Below, piece by piece: positions 9,145-18,948 of a stretch of 64,000 bases of DNA. A program made the translations under genes and the position numbers. The notes beneath the pieces are model-generated. The model was not told where the DNA came from and searched no databases. It saw only the letters and a program-made list of their open reading frames with translations. The stretch is taken from positions 45,871 to 109,870 of the forward strand of contig DYFR01000002.1 of NCBI GenBank assembly GCA_020725115.1, in the 5' to 3' direction. The stretch is from Thiohalomonas denitrificans (GTDB lineage Bacteria > Pseudomonadota > Gammaproteobacteria > Thiohalomonadales > Thiohalomonadaceae). The number at the start of each line of letters is the position of its first letter. Position 1 is the stretch's first letter.

Positions 9145-10191
9145 ATGAGCAGGCCTCAGATCGAACTGCGCACCTCGCCGCACATCAAGGCGGCACCGAC
9201 GGTGGAGCAGATCATGCGCAACGTGGTGTATGCGCTGCTGCCCATCGCCACTTTTGCCGTGTGGCAGTTCGGCATCAGCGCGCTGGCGCTGATCATCGTC
9301 GTCACCGGCAGCTGTCTCGCCACCGAATATGTCTTCTCGCGCAGCGCCGGGCGCGGCAACACCCTGAGCGACTGGAGCGCCGCCATCACCGGCCTGCTGC
9401 TGGCGCTGACCCTGCCGCCGGGCTTTCCGCTGTGGATGGGCGTGGTCGCCGGCTTCATCGCCATCGCCCTGGGCAAGGCCCTGTTCGGCGGCCTCGGCTA
9501 CAACGTGTTCAATCCCGCCCTGGTGGGCCGTGCCTTCGTGCAGGCGGCGTTTCCCGCAGCCATCACCACCTGGACACCCGCAGGCATGCCCGGACGTTTT
9601 GTCGAGTTCATCCCCTCCACCCTCGCCCTGCCCTTCATGACACCGCCATCAGTTACCGAATGGAGTCGCCAGGCAGTGGACAGCTTCAGCGGCGCCACGC
9701 CGCTGGCGCAGTGGAAATTCGAGGGGGTGGTGACCCATGCCAGCGACCTGTTCACCGGCATGGTGGCCGGTTCCACCGGCGAAACATCGGCCCTGCTGAT
9801 CCTGCTGTGCGGCATCTATCTGGCGGCGCGGCGCATGATGGACTGGCGCATCCCCAGCGCCGTACTGCTCGGCGCCTTCGTCACCGCGCTCATCTTCCAT
9901 CTCGTGAACGATCAGCACTACCCGACGCCGCTGTTCGTGCTGTTCTCCGGCGGCCTGATGCTGGGCGCGCTGTTCATGGCCAGCGACATGGTGGCCTCGC
10001 CGGTGACGCCGTGGGGCGTGTGGATCTACGGCCTGTTCATCGGCGTGCTCACCGTCATCATCCGTTACTTCGGCGGCCTGCCCGAGGGCGTTATGTATGC
10101 CATCCTGCTCGGCAACGCCCTGTCGCCGCTGATTGAACACATCACCCAGCCGCGCATCTACGGCGCGCGCAAGAGCGGAGCAAAACCATGA
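9145..10191 (+). CDS. rnfD: Rnf electron transport complex subunit D
   Basis: RnfD is an integral membrane subunit of the Rnf/Nqr type with covalently bound FMN. The 348-residue protein has multiple hydrophobic helices and the motif SGATPLAQWK near residue 188, where the threonine is the expected FMN attachment site. The conserved NVFNPALVGRAF occurs near residue 121. It overlaps rnfG by 4 bp (ATGA), which implies translational coupling. Confidence 0.95.
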   Translation: MSRPQIELRTSPHIKAAPTVEQIMRNVVYALLPIATFAVWQFGISALALIIVVTGSCLATEYVFSRSAGRGNTLSDWSAAITGLLLALTLPPGFPLWMGVVAGFIAIALGKALFGGLGYNVFNPALVGRAFVQAAFPAAITTWTPAGMPGRFVEFIPSTLALPFMTPPSVTEWSRQAVDSFSGATPLAQWKFEGVVTHASDLFTGMVAGSTGETSALLILLCGIYLAARRMMDWRIPSAVLLGAFVTALIFHLVNDQHYPTPLFVLFSGGLMLGALFMASDMVASPVTPWGVWIYGLFIGVLTVIIRYFGGLPEGVMYAILLGNALSPLIEHITQPRIYGARKSGAKP

Positions 10192-10862
10192 GCAGCACGG
10201 CACCGCTGCCCGTCGCTGCGGCCTCCAGCGCACGCATGATCCAGGTGCTCGGCGGCATCGCCATGCTGTCCGGTTTCCTGGTGGTGCTGACCTACCAGCT
10301 CACCCTGCCGCGCATCGAAGAGAACCGCCAGCGCGCCATCGAGCGCGCCGTATTCCAGGTGCTGCCCGGCGCCACCACCCGGCGCGACTTTCTGGTGGAC
10401 GACAGCGGTGTGCATCCGGCCAGCGAGGGCGGCGGCGGCACCAAGGTGTACGCGGCCTATGACGCCGACGGCCAGCTCAAGGGCATCGCCGCCGAGGCCG
10501 GCGCGCGCGGCTACCAGGACATCGTGCGCATCCTCTACGGCTACGACCCGGCCTGCCAGTGCATCACCGGCTTTGCCGTATTGCAGTCGACGGAAACCCC
10601 GGGCCTGGGCGACAAAATCACCAAAGACGCCAGGTTCCTCGCCAACTTCCCGCTGGATGCACGCCTCGCCGCCGACGGCAAGGAATTGGCCAATGCCATC
10701 GTCACCGTCAAGCACGGCAGCAAGAGCGGACCCTGGCAGATCGACGCCATTTCCGGCGCCACCATCACCTCTGCGGCGGTGGGCAAAGGCCTGAACAACA
10801 GCGCGCAGGTGTTGCTGCCGCGCCTGCAACCGCACATCGAGCAACTGAAGGTGCAACCCTGA
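10188..10862 (+). CDS. rnfG: Rnf electron transport complex subunit G
   Basis: RnfG is the membrane-anchored periplasmic subunit carrying covalent FMN. The 224-residue protein has an N-terminal membrane helix (about residues 18-38) and the FMN-binding motif ISGATITSAAV near residue 187. It overlaps rnfD by 4 bp and its stop overlaps the rnfE start by one base. Confidence 0.95.
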   Translation: MSSTAPLPVAAASSARMIQVLGGIAMLSGFLVVLTYQLTLPRIEENRQRAIERAVFQVLPGATTRRDFLVDDSGVHPASEGGGGTKVYAAYDADGQLKGIAAEAGARGYQDIVRILYGYDPACQCITGFAVLQSTETPGLGDKITKDARFLANFPLDARLAADGKELANAIVTVKHGSKSGPWQIDAISGATITSAAVGKGLNNSAQVLLPRLQPHIEQLKVQP

Positions 10863-11512
10863 TGGCCGGGCGCAAGAAAGACGACACCATCACCGCCGAT
10901 ACCTTCCTCGAAGGCGTCTGGCGCGAGAATCCGGTATTCGTGATGCTGCTCGGCATGTGTCCGGTGCTGGCCGTCACCAATTCGGTGATGAACGCCATCG
11001 CCATGGGCGTCGCCACCACCTTCGTGCTGATCGGTTCCAGCACCCTGGTATCGCTGCTGCGCCACGTGATCCCCAAGCAGGTGCGCATCGCCACCTACAT
11101 CGTGATCATCGCCACCTTTGTCACCATCGTCGACTACATCATCCAGGCCATCAGCCTGGACCTGTACAACGCCCTGGGCGCCTTCATTCAGCTCATCGTG
11201 GTCAACTGCATCATCCTCGGCCGCGCCGAGGCCTATGCTTCCAAGAACCGTCCGCTCAAGGCCGTCGTCAGCGGCCTCGGCATGGGCGCCGGTTTCACCC
11301 TTGCCCTGCTTTGCCTCGGCAGCGTGCGCGAACTGCTCGGTAGCGGCACCCTGCTCGGTTTCAGCGTGTTTGGTTCCCAGTTCGAACCCTGGGTGGTGAT
11401 GATCCTGCCGCCGGGCGGCTTCTTCGTACTGGGCGGCTGGCTGCTGCTGTTCAACTGGCTGAAGGAGCGCAAGGAAAAGACTGAAGTGAAGGAGGCGCTC
11501 CATGCACGCTGA
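10862..11512 (+). CDS. rnfE: Rnf electron transport complex subunit E
   Basis: RnfE is an integral membrane subunit that with RnfA forms the inner-membrane iron-cluster core. The 216-residue protein has about six hydrophobic helices and the family signature VNCIILGRAEAYASKN near residue 116. It overlaps rnfA by 11 bp. Confidence 0.95.
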   Translation: MAGRKKDDTITADTFLEGVWRENPVFVMLLGMCPVLAVTNSVMNAIAMGVATTFVLIGSSTLVSLLRHVIPKQVRIATYIVIIATFVTIVDYIIQAISLDLYNALGAFIQLIVVNCIILGRAEAYASKNRPLKAVVSGLGMGAGFTLALLCLGSVRELLGSGTLLGFSVFGSQFEPWVVMILPPGGFFVLGGWLLLFNWLKERKEKTEVKEALHAR

Positions 11513-12083
11513 TTCACTCACCTACATCTTCCTCAACGCCGCCATCATCAACAACTTCGTGCTGGCGCTGTTCCTCGGCATCTGCCCCTTCCTCGGCGTC
11601 TCAGCCAAACTGAAGACGGCGGTATCGATGGGCCTCGCCGTCATGCTGGTTATGCTGATCAGCTCCATCTGCGCCTATGCCATCAACAGCGTACTGGTGA
11701 GCTACGACCTGGAGTTCCTGCGCCTCATCAGCTACATCGCGGTGATCGCCTCCGCCGTGCAGCTGGTGGAAATGAGCATGAAGAAGTTCAGCCCTGCGCT
11801 GTTCCGTGCGCTGGGCATCTTTCTGCCGTTGATCACCACCAACTGCGCGATCCTCGGCCTGGCCCTGTTCCAGACCACGAAGGAATATGATTTCGTGCAG
11901 TCGGTGTCCTACAGTCTCGGCGCCGGTACCGGCTTCATTTTGGCCCTGGTGCTGATGGCCGGCCTGCGCGAAAAGCTGGAGCTGGCCGAGGTTCCGAGCA
12001 TCAGCCAGGGCGCGGCGCTCAGCCTGATGCTGGCCGGCATCCTGTCGCTGGCCTTCATGGGCTTTGCCGGACTGGGTGCCTGA
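11502..12083 (+). CDS. rnfA: Rnf electron transport complex subunit A
   Basis: RnfA is the six-helix membrane partner of RnfE. The 193-residue protein contains NNFVLALFLGICPFLGVS near residue 13 and TTNCAILGLALF near residue 106, both carrying the conserved cysteines of the shared cluster site. It is the last core rnf gene here. In E. coli the order begins with rnfA, so this operon is rearranged to B-PFOR-C-D-G-E-A. Confidence 0.95.
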   Translation: MHADSLTYIFLNAAIINNFVLALFLGICPFLGVSAKLKTAVSMGLAVMLVMLISSICAYAINSVLVSYDLEFLRLISYIAVIASAVQLVEMSMKKFSPALFRALGIFLPLITTNCAILGLALFQTTKEYDFVQSVSYSLGAGTGFILALVLMAGLREKLELAEVPSISQGAALSLMLAGILSLAFMGFAGLGA

Positions 12084-12286
12084 TGATGCTGATACAATTT
12101 CTCGTTGCCGGCGGTGCTATCCTGTTGCTGTTGCTGGGATGGATCGCCGTACAGCAGGTGGCGCGTGCTTTTGCCCGCCGTCACCCCGAGTTCGGTGCCT
12201 ACCGCGAGGCGGGCGCCGGGTGTGGAACCGGCAAATGTGCCTGCGCCAGTGTCGACCACTGCCGCAAGCGCGATGTCGAAGGTTAA
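12083..12286 (+). CDS. Small Cys-rich membrane protein, NqrM-like
   Basis: This 67-residue protein has one hydrophobic helix (residues 3-24) followed by a short cytoplasmic tail with four cysteines in [15 protein letters not shown]. Its start overlaps the rnfA stop by one base, so it is probably cotranslated. The layout matches NqrM (DUF539), a small maturation factor that delivers the iron centre of the related Na+-NQR complex. A similar role for the RnfA/E iron centre is inference; the sequence is too short for firm assignment. Confidence 0.65.
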   Translation: MMLIQFLVAGGAILLLLLGWIAVQQVARAFARRHPEFGAYREAGAGCGTGKCACASVDHCRKRDVEG

Positions 12287-12305
12287 CAACAACTGGGGAA
12301 TGGTG

Positions 12306-14726
12306 ATGAACTCCGTGATCCAACCACCAACCGAACAAAGGGGTGTAACAGTGGACGAACGCGTGATCTGGTTCGAGTCTCTCGGCATGGATGATGTGCA
12401 GCGGGTCGGGGGCAAGAACGCCTCCCTGGGCGAAATGATCCGGGGGCTCACCGCCGCCGGCGTACGGGTGCCCGATGGCTTTGCCACCACGGCCGCCGCC
12501 TATCGCGAGTTTCTGCGCCACGGTCACCTGGCGGAACGCATCAATGCCCGCGTCAGCAAGCTCGACATTGATGATGTGGAAGAGCTGGCCCGCGCCGGTG
12601 CCGAGATCCGCCAGTGGATCATCGACACGCCGTTCCCCGAGTCGCTCAATGCCGCCATTACCGCCGCCTGGCGCAAGATGGTGGAAAAGGCCGGCGGCGA
12701 AGTGGCCGTGGCGGTGCGCTCCTCCGCCACCGCCGAGGATCTGCCCGACGCGTCCTTCGCCGGCCAGCAGGAAACCTATCTCAATGTGCGCGGCCTGGAA
12801 CACGTGCTGACGGCGATCCACCACGTATTCGCCTCGCTCTACAACGACCGCGCCATCGCCTACCGTGTGCACCACAACTTCGAGCACCACGAAGTGGCGC
12901 TGTCCGCCGGCATCCAGCGCATGGCCCGCTCCGATGTCGGCGCCGCCGGCGTGATGTTTACTCTCGATACCGAATCCGGCTTCCGCGACGCAGTGTTCAT
13001 CACCGGCGCCTACGGCCTGGGCGAGACCGTGGTGCAGGGCGCGGTGAACCCGGACGAGTTCTACGTCTACAAGCCCGCCCTTGCCGCCGGCAAACATGCC
13101 ATCCTCAGCCGCAAGCTGGGCAGCAAGGCGATCAAGATGATCTACGGCGAAAGCAAAGACCACGGCAAGACCACCAGGACCGTGGACGTGGCCGAGGCAG
13201 ATCGTAACCGCTTCTGCCTCAGCGACGAGCAGTTGCTCGACCTCGCCCGCCAGGCGGTGATCATCGAGCAGCACTACAAGCGTCCCATGGACATCGAATG
13301 GGCGCTGGACGGCACCGACAACAAGGTCTACATCGTGCAGGCCCGTCCGGAGACGGTGAAGAGCCGCAGCAACGGCCAGATGATCGAGCGCTATCGCCTG
13401 AAGGAAAAGGGCGAGGTGCTGGTCGAGGGCCGCGCCATCGGCCAGCGCATCGGCGCCGGCCCGGCCCGCATCATCATGGACATCTCGCAGATGAGTGCGG
13501 TGAAGCCCGGCGACGTGCTGGTCACCGACATGACCGACCCGGACTGGGAACCGATCATGAAGCGCGCCTCCGCCATCGTTACCAACCGCGGCGGCCGCAC
13601 CTGCCACGCGGCGATCATCGCCCGCGAACTGGGCATTCCGGCAGTAGTGGGCTGCGGCGACGCCACCAAGCGGGTCAAGGACGGCGATGAAGTCACCGTC
13701 TCCTGCGCCGAAGGCGACACCGGCCACATCTACCAGGGCAAGCTGGACTTCGAGGTGCAGCGCGCCGATGCCGGCCAGATGCCCGACCTGCCGGTGAAGA
13801 TCATGATGAACATCGGCAATCCCGGCCACGCCTTCGAATTCGCCAACATCCCCAATGCCGGCATCGGCCTGGCCCGCCTGGAGTTCATCATCAACTCCAC
13901 CATCGGCGTGCATCCCAAGGCGCTGCTCGACTTCGACAATCAGAGCGACGAGATCAAGAAGGCCATCACCAAGCGCATGGCCGGCTACAGCGATCCGGTG
14001 AGCTTTTACGTGGAAAAACTCACCGAAGGCATCGCCACCCTGGCCGCGGCGTTCAATCCCAAGCCGGTGATCGTGCGCATGTCGGACTTCAAGTCCAATG
14101 AGTACGCCAACCTGCTGGCCGGTGACGGCTTCGAGCCGCACGAAGAAAACCCGATGATCGGTTTCCGCGGCACCTCGCGCTACCTGTCGGAGGATTTCCG
14201 TCCCTGCTTCGAGCTCGAATGCCGCGCCATCCGCAAGGTGCGCAACGAAATGGGTCTGATCAACGTCGAGGTGATGATCCCCTTCTGCCGCACCCTGGAA
14301 GAGGCGGATCAGGTGGTCAAACTGCTGGCGGCGAACGGTCTCAAGCGCGGCGAGAACGGCCTGCGCGTGATCATGATGTGCGAGATTCCGTCCAACGCCG
14401 TGCTGGCCGACGAGTTCCTCGAATTCTTCGACGGCTTCTCCATAGGCTCCAACGACATGACCCAGTTGGCCCTCGGGCTGGATCGTGACTCGGCCCTCAT
14501 CGCCCACCTGTTCGACGAGCGCAACCCGGCGGTCAAAAAGCTGCTCAGCATGGCGATCCATGCCGCCCGCGCCAAGGGCAAGTACGTCGGCATCTGCGGC
14601 CAGGGCCCGTCCGACTACCCCGACCTGGCCGACTGGCTGGTGAAGGAAGGCATCAGCAGCGTGTCGCTCAATCCGGACACCGTGGTCGACACCTGGCTGT
14701 ACATCGCCAGCCAGCAGGGGAAGTAA
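12306..14726 (+). CDS. ppsA: Phosphoenolpyruvate synthase
   Basis: PpsA converts pyruvate, ATP and water to PEP, AMP and phosphate, which allows gluconeogenesis from pyruvate. The protein contains the ATP-grasp domain ([12 protein letters not shown] near residue 35), the swivelling domain with the phosphorylated histidine in [15 protein letters not shown] near residue 430, and the C-terminal PEP-binding barrel with [11 protein letters not shown] near residue 716. Three starts are possible. ATG 12306 follows GGGGA at 12295 and gives 806 residues. ATG 12300 is very close, and GTG 12351, behind AAAGGGG, gives 791, nearer the E. coli length of 792. It lies just downstream of the rnf operon and upstream of its regulator. 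Confidence 0.95.
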   Translation: MNSVIQPPTEQRGVTVDERVIWFESLGMDDVQRVGGKNASLGEMIRGLTAAGVRVPDGFATTAAAYREFLRHGHLAERINARVSKLDIDDVEELARAGAEIRQWIIDTPFPESLNAAITAAWRKMVEKAGGEVAVAVRSSATAEDLPDASFAGQQETYLNVRGLEHVLTAIHHVFASLYNDRAIAYRVHHNFEHHEVALSAGIQRMARSDVGAAGVMFTLDTESGFRDAVFITGAYGLGETVVQGAVNPDEFYVYKPALAAGKHAILSRKLGSKAIKMIYGESKDHGKTTRTVDVAEADRNRFCLSDEQLLDLARQAVIIEQHYKRPMDIEWALDGTDNKVYIVQARPETVKSRSNGQMIERYRLKEKGEVLVEGRAIGQRIGAGPARIIMDISQMSAVKPGDVLVTDMTDPDWEPIMKRASAIVTNRGGRTCHAAIIARELGIPAVVGCGDATKRVKDGDEVTVSCAEGDTGHIYQGKLDFEVQRADAGQMPDLPVKIMMNIGNPGHAFEFANIPNAGIGLARLEFIINSTIGVHPKALLDFDNQSDEIKKAITKRMAGYSDPVSFYVEKLTEGIATLAAAFNPKPVIVRMSDFKSNEYANLLAGDGFEPHEENPMIGFRGTSRYLSEDFRPCFELECRAIRKVRNEMGLINVEVMIPFCRTLEEADQVVKLLAANGLKRGENGLRVIMMCEIPSNAVLADEFLEFFDGFSIGSNDMTQLALGLDRDSALIAHLFDERNPAVKKLLSMAIHAARAKGKYVGICGQGPSDYPDLADWLVKEGISSVSLNPDTVVDTWLYIASQQGK

Positions 14727-14737
14727 AACAGCATCAT

Positions 14738-14811
14738 CCGCAAATGAACGCCAATAAACGCGAATACTGAAGTACGATTACCATTTGCGTGCATTCGCGT
14801 TCATTTGCGGA
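14738..14811. repeat. Intergenic inverted repeat, CGCAAAT family (copy 2)
   Basis: The arms TCCGCAAATGAACGCC and GCGTTCATTTGCGGA match the copies at 2292-2368 and 34612-34680. It fills the ppsA-ppsR gap. Confidence 0.8.
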
Positions 14812-14837
14812 TTCTTTTTGAAACCCGGGATACCACT

Positions 14838-15674
14838 GTGACTGAACCGCAGCACCGCCCCGTCTTCTTCGTCTCCGACCGTACCGGCATCACCGCCGAG
14901 ACCCTCGGCCGCAGCATGATGACGCAGTTCGACCGCGTCGAATTCAGCTATACCCGCCTGCCCTTTCTCGACACGGCGGAAAAGATGGCCGAGGCGGTAC
15001 AGCGCATCAATGCAGTGATGGAGATGGACGGCGTGCGCCCCATCGTGTTCAGCACCCTGGTGGATACCGCGCTGCTGGAACAGATGCGGCGCGACTGCCG
15101 GGGCCTGGTACTGGATTTCTTCGACGCCTTCAACGCGCCGCTGGAAGCCGAGCTGGGCATCAAGGCGTCCCACGTCATGGGCCGCTCCCACGGCATGGGC
15201 AACTTCGCCAACTACACCGCCCGCATCGAGGCCCTCAACTTCGCCCTCAACAATGACGACGGCGTCAGCACGCGCAATTATGGCTCCGCCGACATCATCC
15301 TCATCGGCGTATCGCGCTCCGGCAAGACGCCCACCTCGCTGTTTCTCGCCCTGCAATACGGCATCTACGCCGCCAACTATCCGCTTACCGAGGAGGATTT
15401 GCAGGTGCGCGCCCTGCCCGAGGCCCTGCGCCCGCACCGCGAAAAACTGTTCGGCCTCACCATCGACCCCGAACGCCTGCAGCAGATCCGCAGTGAACGC
15501 CGCCCCAACAGCCGCTACGCCCAGTCCACCCAGTGCCAGCTGGAAGTGGATGCGGTGGAAAGCCTGTACCGCAAGGAAGGAATCCGTTTCCTCAACACCA
15601 CCCACATGTCCATCGAAGAAATCTCCACCACCATCCTGCAGACGGCCGGATTGAAGCGTCGCCTGGTCAGCTGA
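14838..15674 (+). CDS. ppsR: PEP synthase regulatory protein (kinase/pyrophosphorylase)
   Basis: PpsR inactivates PEP synthase by ADP-dependent phosphorylation of a threonine and reactivates it by phosphate-dependent removal. The protein carries the DUF299 features VSDRTGITAETLG near residue 14 and the P-loop GVSRSGKTPTSL near residue 157. GTG 14838 is chosen because it gives 278 residues, close to the 277 of E. coli. An upstream in-frame ATG at 14805 would add 11 residues encoded by the end of the palindromic repeat. Placement next to ppsA supports the function. Confidence 0.93.
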   Translation: MTEPQHRPVFFVSDRTGITAETLGRSMMTQFDRVEFSYTRLPFLDTAEKMAEAVQRINAVMEMDGVRPIVFSTLVDTALLEQMRRDCRGLVLDFFDAFNAPLEAELGIKASHVMGRSHGMGNFANYTARIEALNFALNNDDGVSTRNYGSADIILIGVSRSGKTPTSLFLALQYGIYAANYPLTEEDLQVRALPEALRPHREKLFGLTIDPERLQQIRSERRPNSRYAQSTQCQLEVDAVESLYRKEGIRFLNTTHMSIEEISTTILQTAGLKRRLVS

Positions 15675-15760
15675 TCAGGCACGGCATAATGCAGAAAAGT
15701 ATGGAGTGTTTGGAGGCGTGGCCAGGGACCGCGCGCGATCGGCACGCCCCTGAAGAATGA

Positions 15761-16103
15761 TGGTGCCCGGGACCGGGGTCGAACCGGTACGGTGTTGCCA
15801 CCGAGGGATTTTCGTACCACTACGGCTTTCACCGCTACACCGACAAGGCGTATTTGTGGTCTGGACTTTCCCTTTGCCTTATCCTGTTTCAGGACTTAGG
15901 CAGGAGCCGTCAAGTCTCTACACTTTCCCCGCGACGCCATATTGCATTTACGGACACTGAATCGCTGCGGGGCTTAGCTCGGGATTGCCACCACCCTTGG
16001 GTGCTGAGGTTTCCCCGAATTTGACTCCATTCACGCCAGCCGTTTCCGCGCTGGGTGCTCAATCAAATAAGTCCCTTGCGTCTACCAATTTCGCCACCCG
16101 GGC
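15761..16103 (-). tRNA. leuZ: tRNA-Leu(UAA) interrupted by a group I intron
   Basis: On the minus strand, exon 1 (16103-16069) runs from G1 to U34 and exon 2 (15812-15761) from A35 to the encoded CCA. Joined, they make an 87-nt class II tRNA: acceptor GCCCGGG pairs with CCCGGGC, the anticodon loop is CUUAAAA, and there is a long variable arm and a T-arm with GTTCGACC. The 256 bp between them is the intron, inserted between U34 and A35. Position after tRNA-Gly and tRNA-Cys downstream of pgsA corresponds to E. coli leuZ. Confidence 0.93.
15813..16068 (-). ncRNA. Group I intron (IC3-like) in tRNA-Leu(UAA)
   Basis: The 256-nt intron starts ATTTGATTGAGC and ends in G (15813). P1 forms between exon CUU and intron GAG, giving a U-G wobble at the 5' splice site. 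Core elements resemble cyanobacterial and plastid trnL introns: CAAATTCGGGGAAACCT (P3/P4 side), GGCAATCCCGAGC (Q-like) and GTAGAGACTTGACGG (R-like). GACUU can pair with AAGUC in GGGAAAGTCC to form P7, and GGAG-UCAA can pair with UUGA..CUCC to form P3. There is no endonuclease reading frame. Splicing is inferred. Confidence 0.9.
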
Positions 16104-16159
16104 AAGGTCGCGGAAGGCATATTCTACAGAGAATGAATTGCGATAGGGAAACTGTTAAG

Positions 16160-16233
16160 TGGAGGCTGGACCCGGAATCGAACCGAGGTACACGGCTTTG
16201 CAGGCCGCTGCATAACCACTCTGCCATCCAGCC
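16160..16233 (-). tRNA. cysT: tRNA-Cys(GCA)
   Basis: The minus strand folds as a 74-nt tRNA with acceptor GGCTGGA/TCCAGCC, an anticodon loop reading CTGCAAA (anticodon GCA), T-loop GTTCGATTC and encoded CCA. It sits between tRNA-Gly and tRNA-Leu as in the E. coli glyW-cysT-leuZ set. Confidence 0.97.
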
Positions 16234-16267
16234 GAAACTACTGTCAGGCGCTGCCAGCGCCTAAATG

Positions 16268-16299
16268 AAAAACCCCGGGCAGCTACTTGTCCGGGGTTT
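16268..16299 (-). terminator. Hairpin between tRNA-Gly and tRNA-Cys
   Basis: AAACCCCGG and CCGGGGTTT form a stem with a 12-nt loop. On the minus strand it is followed by a short T run, so it looks like an intrinsic terminator or processing hairpin after tRNA-Gly. Because tRNA-Cys and tRNA-Leu lie downstream, termination may be partial. Confidence 0.65.
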
Positions 16300-16305
16300 C
16301 GGAAT

Positions 16306-16381
<76 letters not shown>

Positions 16382-16436
16382 GCTGCCAAATGAGCCGCCT
16401 ATTTTAGTGATGGCAGCATTTCTGTCAAGCGCCTTT

Positions 16437-17024
16437 TCAGGTGCCGTGACGTGTTTTTTTGCCGTCACTCAAAACTGGCCAGGCCGCCATGAGGTAAACC
16501 GTCATCGACCAGAGGGTCAGCAGAGCGGCGACATACAGCAGATAGAAACCGGCAAGTGCAGTATCAATGCCCCATAGTGGTTCGCGATACAGCAGCAGCA
16601 GCAGTGCCACCATCTGTGCAGTAGTCTTGATCTTGCCGATGTAGTTGACTGCCACCTTGCGCGTCGCACCCAGTTCCGCCATCCACTCGCGTAGCGCGGA
16701 GATGGTGATCTCGCGCCCAACGATGATGGCGGCAGGCAAGGCCATAAGGACACCGTGGTAGGTGGTGGGATTGCGATCCACCAGCAAAACCAGCGCCGTC
16801 GCCACCATCAGTTTGTCGGCAACCGGGTCGAGGAAGGCACCGAAGGCCGAGGTTTCACCCAGGCGCCGGGCCAGATAGCCGTCCAGCCAGTCGGTAACGG
16901 CCGCCAGAGCGAAGACAAGGGTGGTGGCGATGTGCGACCAGGCGAAAGGCAGATAGAAGAACAGCACGAAGACCGGAATCAGGCCGATGCGCAGCAAGGT
17001 CAGACTGTTGGGGATATTGAACAT
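16437..17024 (-). CDS. pgsA: CDP-diacylglycerol--glycerol-3-phosphate 3-phosphatidyltransferase
   Basis: PgsA makes phosphatidylglycerol phosphate from CDP-diacylglycerol and glycerol 3-phosphate in the inner membrane. The CDP-alcohol phosphotransferase motif is visible as [12 protein letters not shown] followed by [12 protein letters not shown], with the expected aspartates. There are four to five hydrophobic helices. ATG 17024 gives 195 residues; a TTG one codon earlier is also possible. It starts 7 bp after uvrC, keeping the uvrC-pgsA arrangement of E. coli. Confidence 0.96.
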   Translation of the reverse strand: MFNIPNSLTLLRIGLIPVFVLFFYLPFAWSHIATTLVFALAAVTDWLDGYLARRLGETSAFGAFLDPVADKLMVATALVLLVDRNPTTYHGVLMALPAAIIVGREITISALREWMAELGATRKVAVNYIGKIKTTAQMVALLLLLYREPLWGIDTALAGFYLLYVAALLTLWSMTVYLMAAWPVLSDGKKTRHGT

Positions 17025-17030
17025 CAAGCC

Positions 17031-18878
17031 TTATTCCGGATGCAGTGCATCGTAAATACGTTGGGCCAGCTGGCGGCTGATGCCGTGGATCTTGGTCAGG
17101 TCTTCGACGCCGGCACGCGCAACTTCCTGTAATCCCCCGAACTGGCGCAGCAACTGCTGTCGGCGTTTCGGGCCAAGGCCGGGGATGTTCTCCAGGCTCG
17201 AGGTACGCCGCGCCTTGTCCCGACGCTGCCGGTGTCCGGTAATGGCGAAACGGTGCGCCTCGTCCCGTACCTGCTGGATCAGGTGCAGGGCCGGTGAGTC
17301 AGGCGGCAGTATAGTGGGCGTCTCCACCCCGGACAAGACGAGCTGTTCCAGCCCCGGCTTGCGCGTCGGCCCCTTGGCCACCCCAACCACCAAAATGCCC
17401 GCGATCGCCAGTTCCTCCAGTACATCATGGGCCTGCTGCACCTGCCCTTTGCCGCCATCAATGAGCAGGATGTCGGGGGCCTTTCCCTCCCCCTCCTGCA
17501 AACGCCGGAACCGCCGGCTCAGTGCCTGATGCATGGCGGCATAGTCGTCGCCTGGGGTGATGCCGTCGATATTGAAACGACGGTAATCGGATTTGGCCGG
17601 CCCTTCCCAGTCGAATACCACGCAGGAGGCAACGGTCACCTCGCCCATGGTATGGCTGATGTCGAAACACTCGATGCGCTGCGGCATGGCCTCCAGTTGC
17701 AGGGCCTCCTGCAGTGCCTCGAAACGGCCGAGCAGACTGGCCCGCGAAGCCAGATGTGCCGCCAGTGCATGGCGCGCATTGTCCTGCGCCATGGCCACCC
17801 AGCGCGCCCGCTCACCTCGCAACCGGCTGCTCAAGGTGATGCGCCGGCCGGCCTGCCCGCTCAGCACCTCGGCCAGCCACGCCTCATCCTCCAGCGGCTG
17901 GCCCAGCAGAATATCCGGCGGGATTGGCCGCTCGCCCTGCCCCGGCGTGTCGGTCAGATAGTATTGCGGCAGAAAGGCGGCAAGCAGCTCGGCCGGTTCC
18001 GCATCGGCGGCATTGCGTGGATAAAAGGTCTTGTTGCCCAGATTGTGCCCGCCGCGGATGAAGAATACCTGCACACAGGCCGCACCCGCCGCGTTGGCAA
18101 CGGCAACCACATCGCAGTCGGCGCCTGCGTTGCCGCTGACATATTGCCGCTCCTGCACCCGGCGCAGATTGGCGATTTGATCGCGGTACAGCACCGCAGC
18201 CTCGAAATCGAGCTCGGCCGCCGCCGCCTCCATGCGCCGTGCCAGCTCATCGATGACTTCACTGTTCTTGCCTTCCAGAAACATCACGGCATGGCGCACC
18301 TCATCCAGGTAGCGCTCCCGTGTCACCAGTCCGACGCAGGGGCCGCTGCAGCGCTTGATCTGGTATTGCAGACAGGCACGGCTGCGATTGCTGTAAAAGG
18401 TGTTGTCACACTGGCGGATCGGAAACAGCTTCTGCATCAGATTGAGGCTTTCGCGCACCGCATTGGAACTGGGATACGGACCGAAATAACGACCTCTCCC
18501 GCTGCGCTTGCCACGATGAAAGCTCAGGCGGGGAAACTCATCGTCGGAAAGATAGATGTAGGGATAGCCCTTGTCGTCGCGCAGCAGGATGTTGTAGCGC
18601 GGCTTGAGCGCCTTGATCAGATTGTTCTCCAGCAGCAGCGCCTCGCCTTCGGTGTGCGTGACGGTCACCTCGATGCGCTGGATCTGCGCCACCAGAGCCT
18701 GGGTCTTGGCCCCGGAATCACTGCGGGAGAAATAACTGGCAACACGCTTCTTCAGGTTGCGCGCCTTGCCCACATATAGGATGTCGCCCGCGGCATCATA
18801 CATGCGATAAACGCCGGGCCGTGCCGTCAGGCTCTTGAGAAAGGCCTTGCTGTCAAAGGGAGGGGAAGATTGTTGCAT
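17031..18878 (-). CDS. uvrC: Excinuclease ABC subunit C
   Basis: UvrC makes the two incisions around a lesion in nucleotide excision repair. The 615-residue protein has the GIY-YIG nuclease domain (GVYRMYDAAGDILYVGKA near residue 21), a UVR domain near 205-240, the RNase H-like 3' nuclease region (ECFDISHTMGE near 403), and C-terminal helix-hairpin-helix motifs (LENIPGLGPKRR near 562). It lies between uvrY and pgsA on the same strand. Confidence 0.97.
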   Translation of the reverse strand: MQQSSPPFDSKAFLKSLTARPGVYRMYDAAGDILYVGKARNLKKRVASYFSRSDSGAKTQALVAQIQRIEVTVTHTEGEALLLENNLIKALKPRYNILLRDDKGYPYIYLSDDEFPRLSFHRGKRSGRGRYFGPYPSSNAVRESLNLMQKLFPIRQCDNTFYSNRSRACLQYQIKRCSGPCVGLVTRERYLDEVRHAVMFLEGKNSEVIDELARRMEAAAAELDFEAAVLYRDQIANLRRVQERQYVSGNAGADCDVVAVANAAGAACVQVFFIRGGHNLGNKTFYPRNAADAEPAELLAAFLPQYYLTDTPGQGERPIPPDILLGQPLEDEAWLAEVLSGQAGRRITLSSRLRGERARWVAMAQDNARHALAAHLASRASLLGRFEALQEALQLEAMPQRIECFDISHTMGEVTVASCVVFDWEGPAKSDYRRFNIDGITPGDDYAAMHQALSRRFRRLQEGEGKAPDILLIDGGKGQVQQAHDVLEELAIAGILVVGVAKGPTRKPGLEQLVLSGVETPTILPPDSPALHLIQQVRDEAHRFAITGHRQRRDKARRTSSLENIPGLGPKRRQQLLRQFGGLQEVARAGVEDLTKIHGISRQLAQRIYDALHPE

Positions 18879-18948
18879 GCGCAGACTTTAGCAGACGCCT
18901 CCGGCGGACCAACACCCGTCAGCGACCGGCACGCGCAAGGGGGGATAG

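Noticed and set aside
15757-16264. Short reading frames across the tRNA-Leu intron as a homing endonuclease
   Set aside because: The frames are under 70 residues, have no LAGLIDADG or GIY-YIG motif and overlap tRNA exons.
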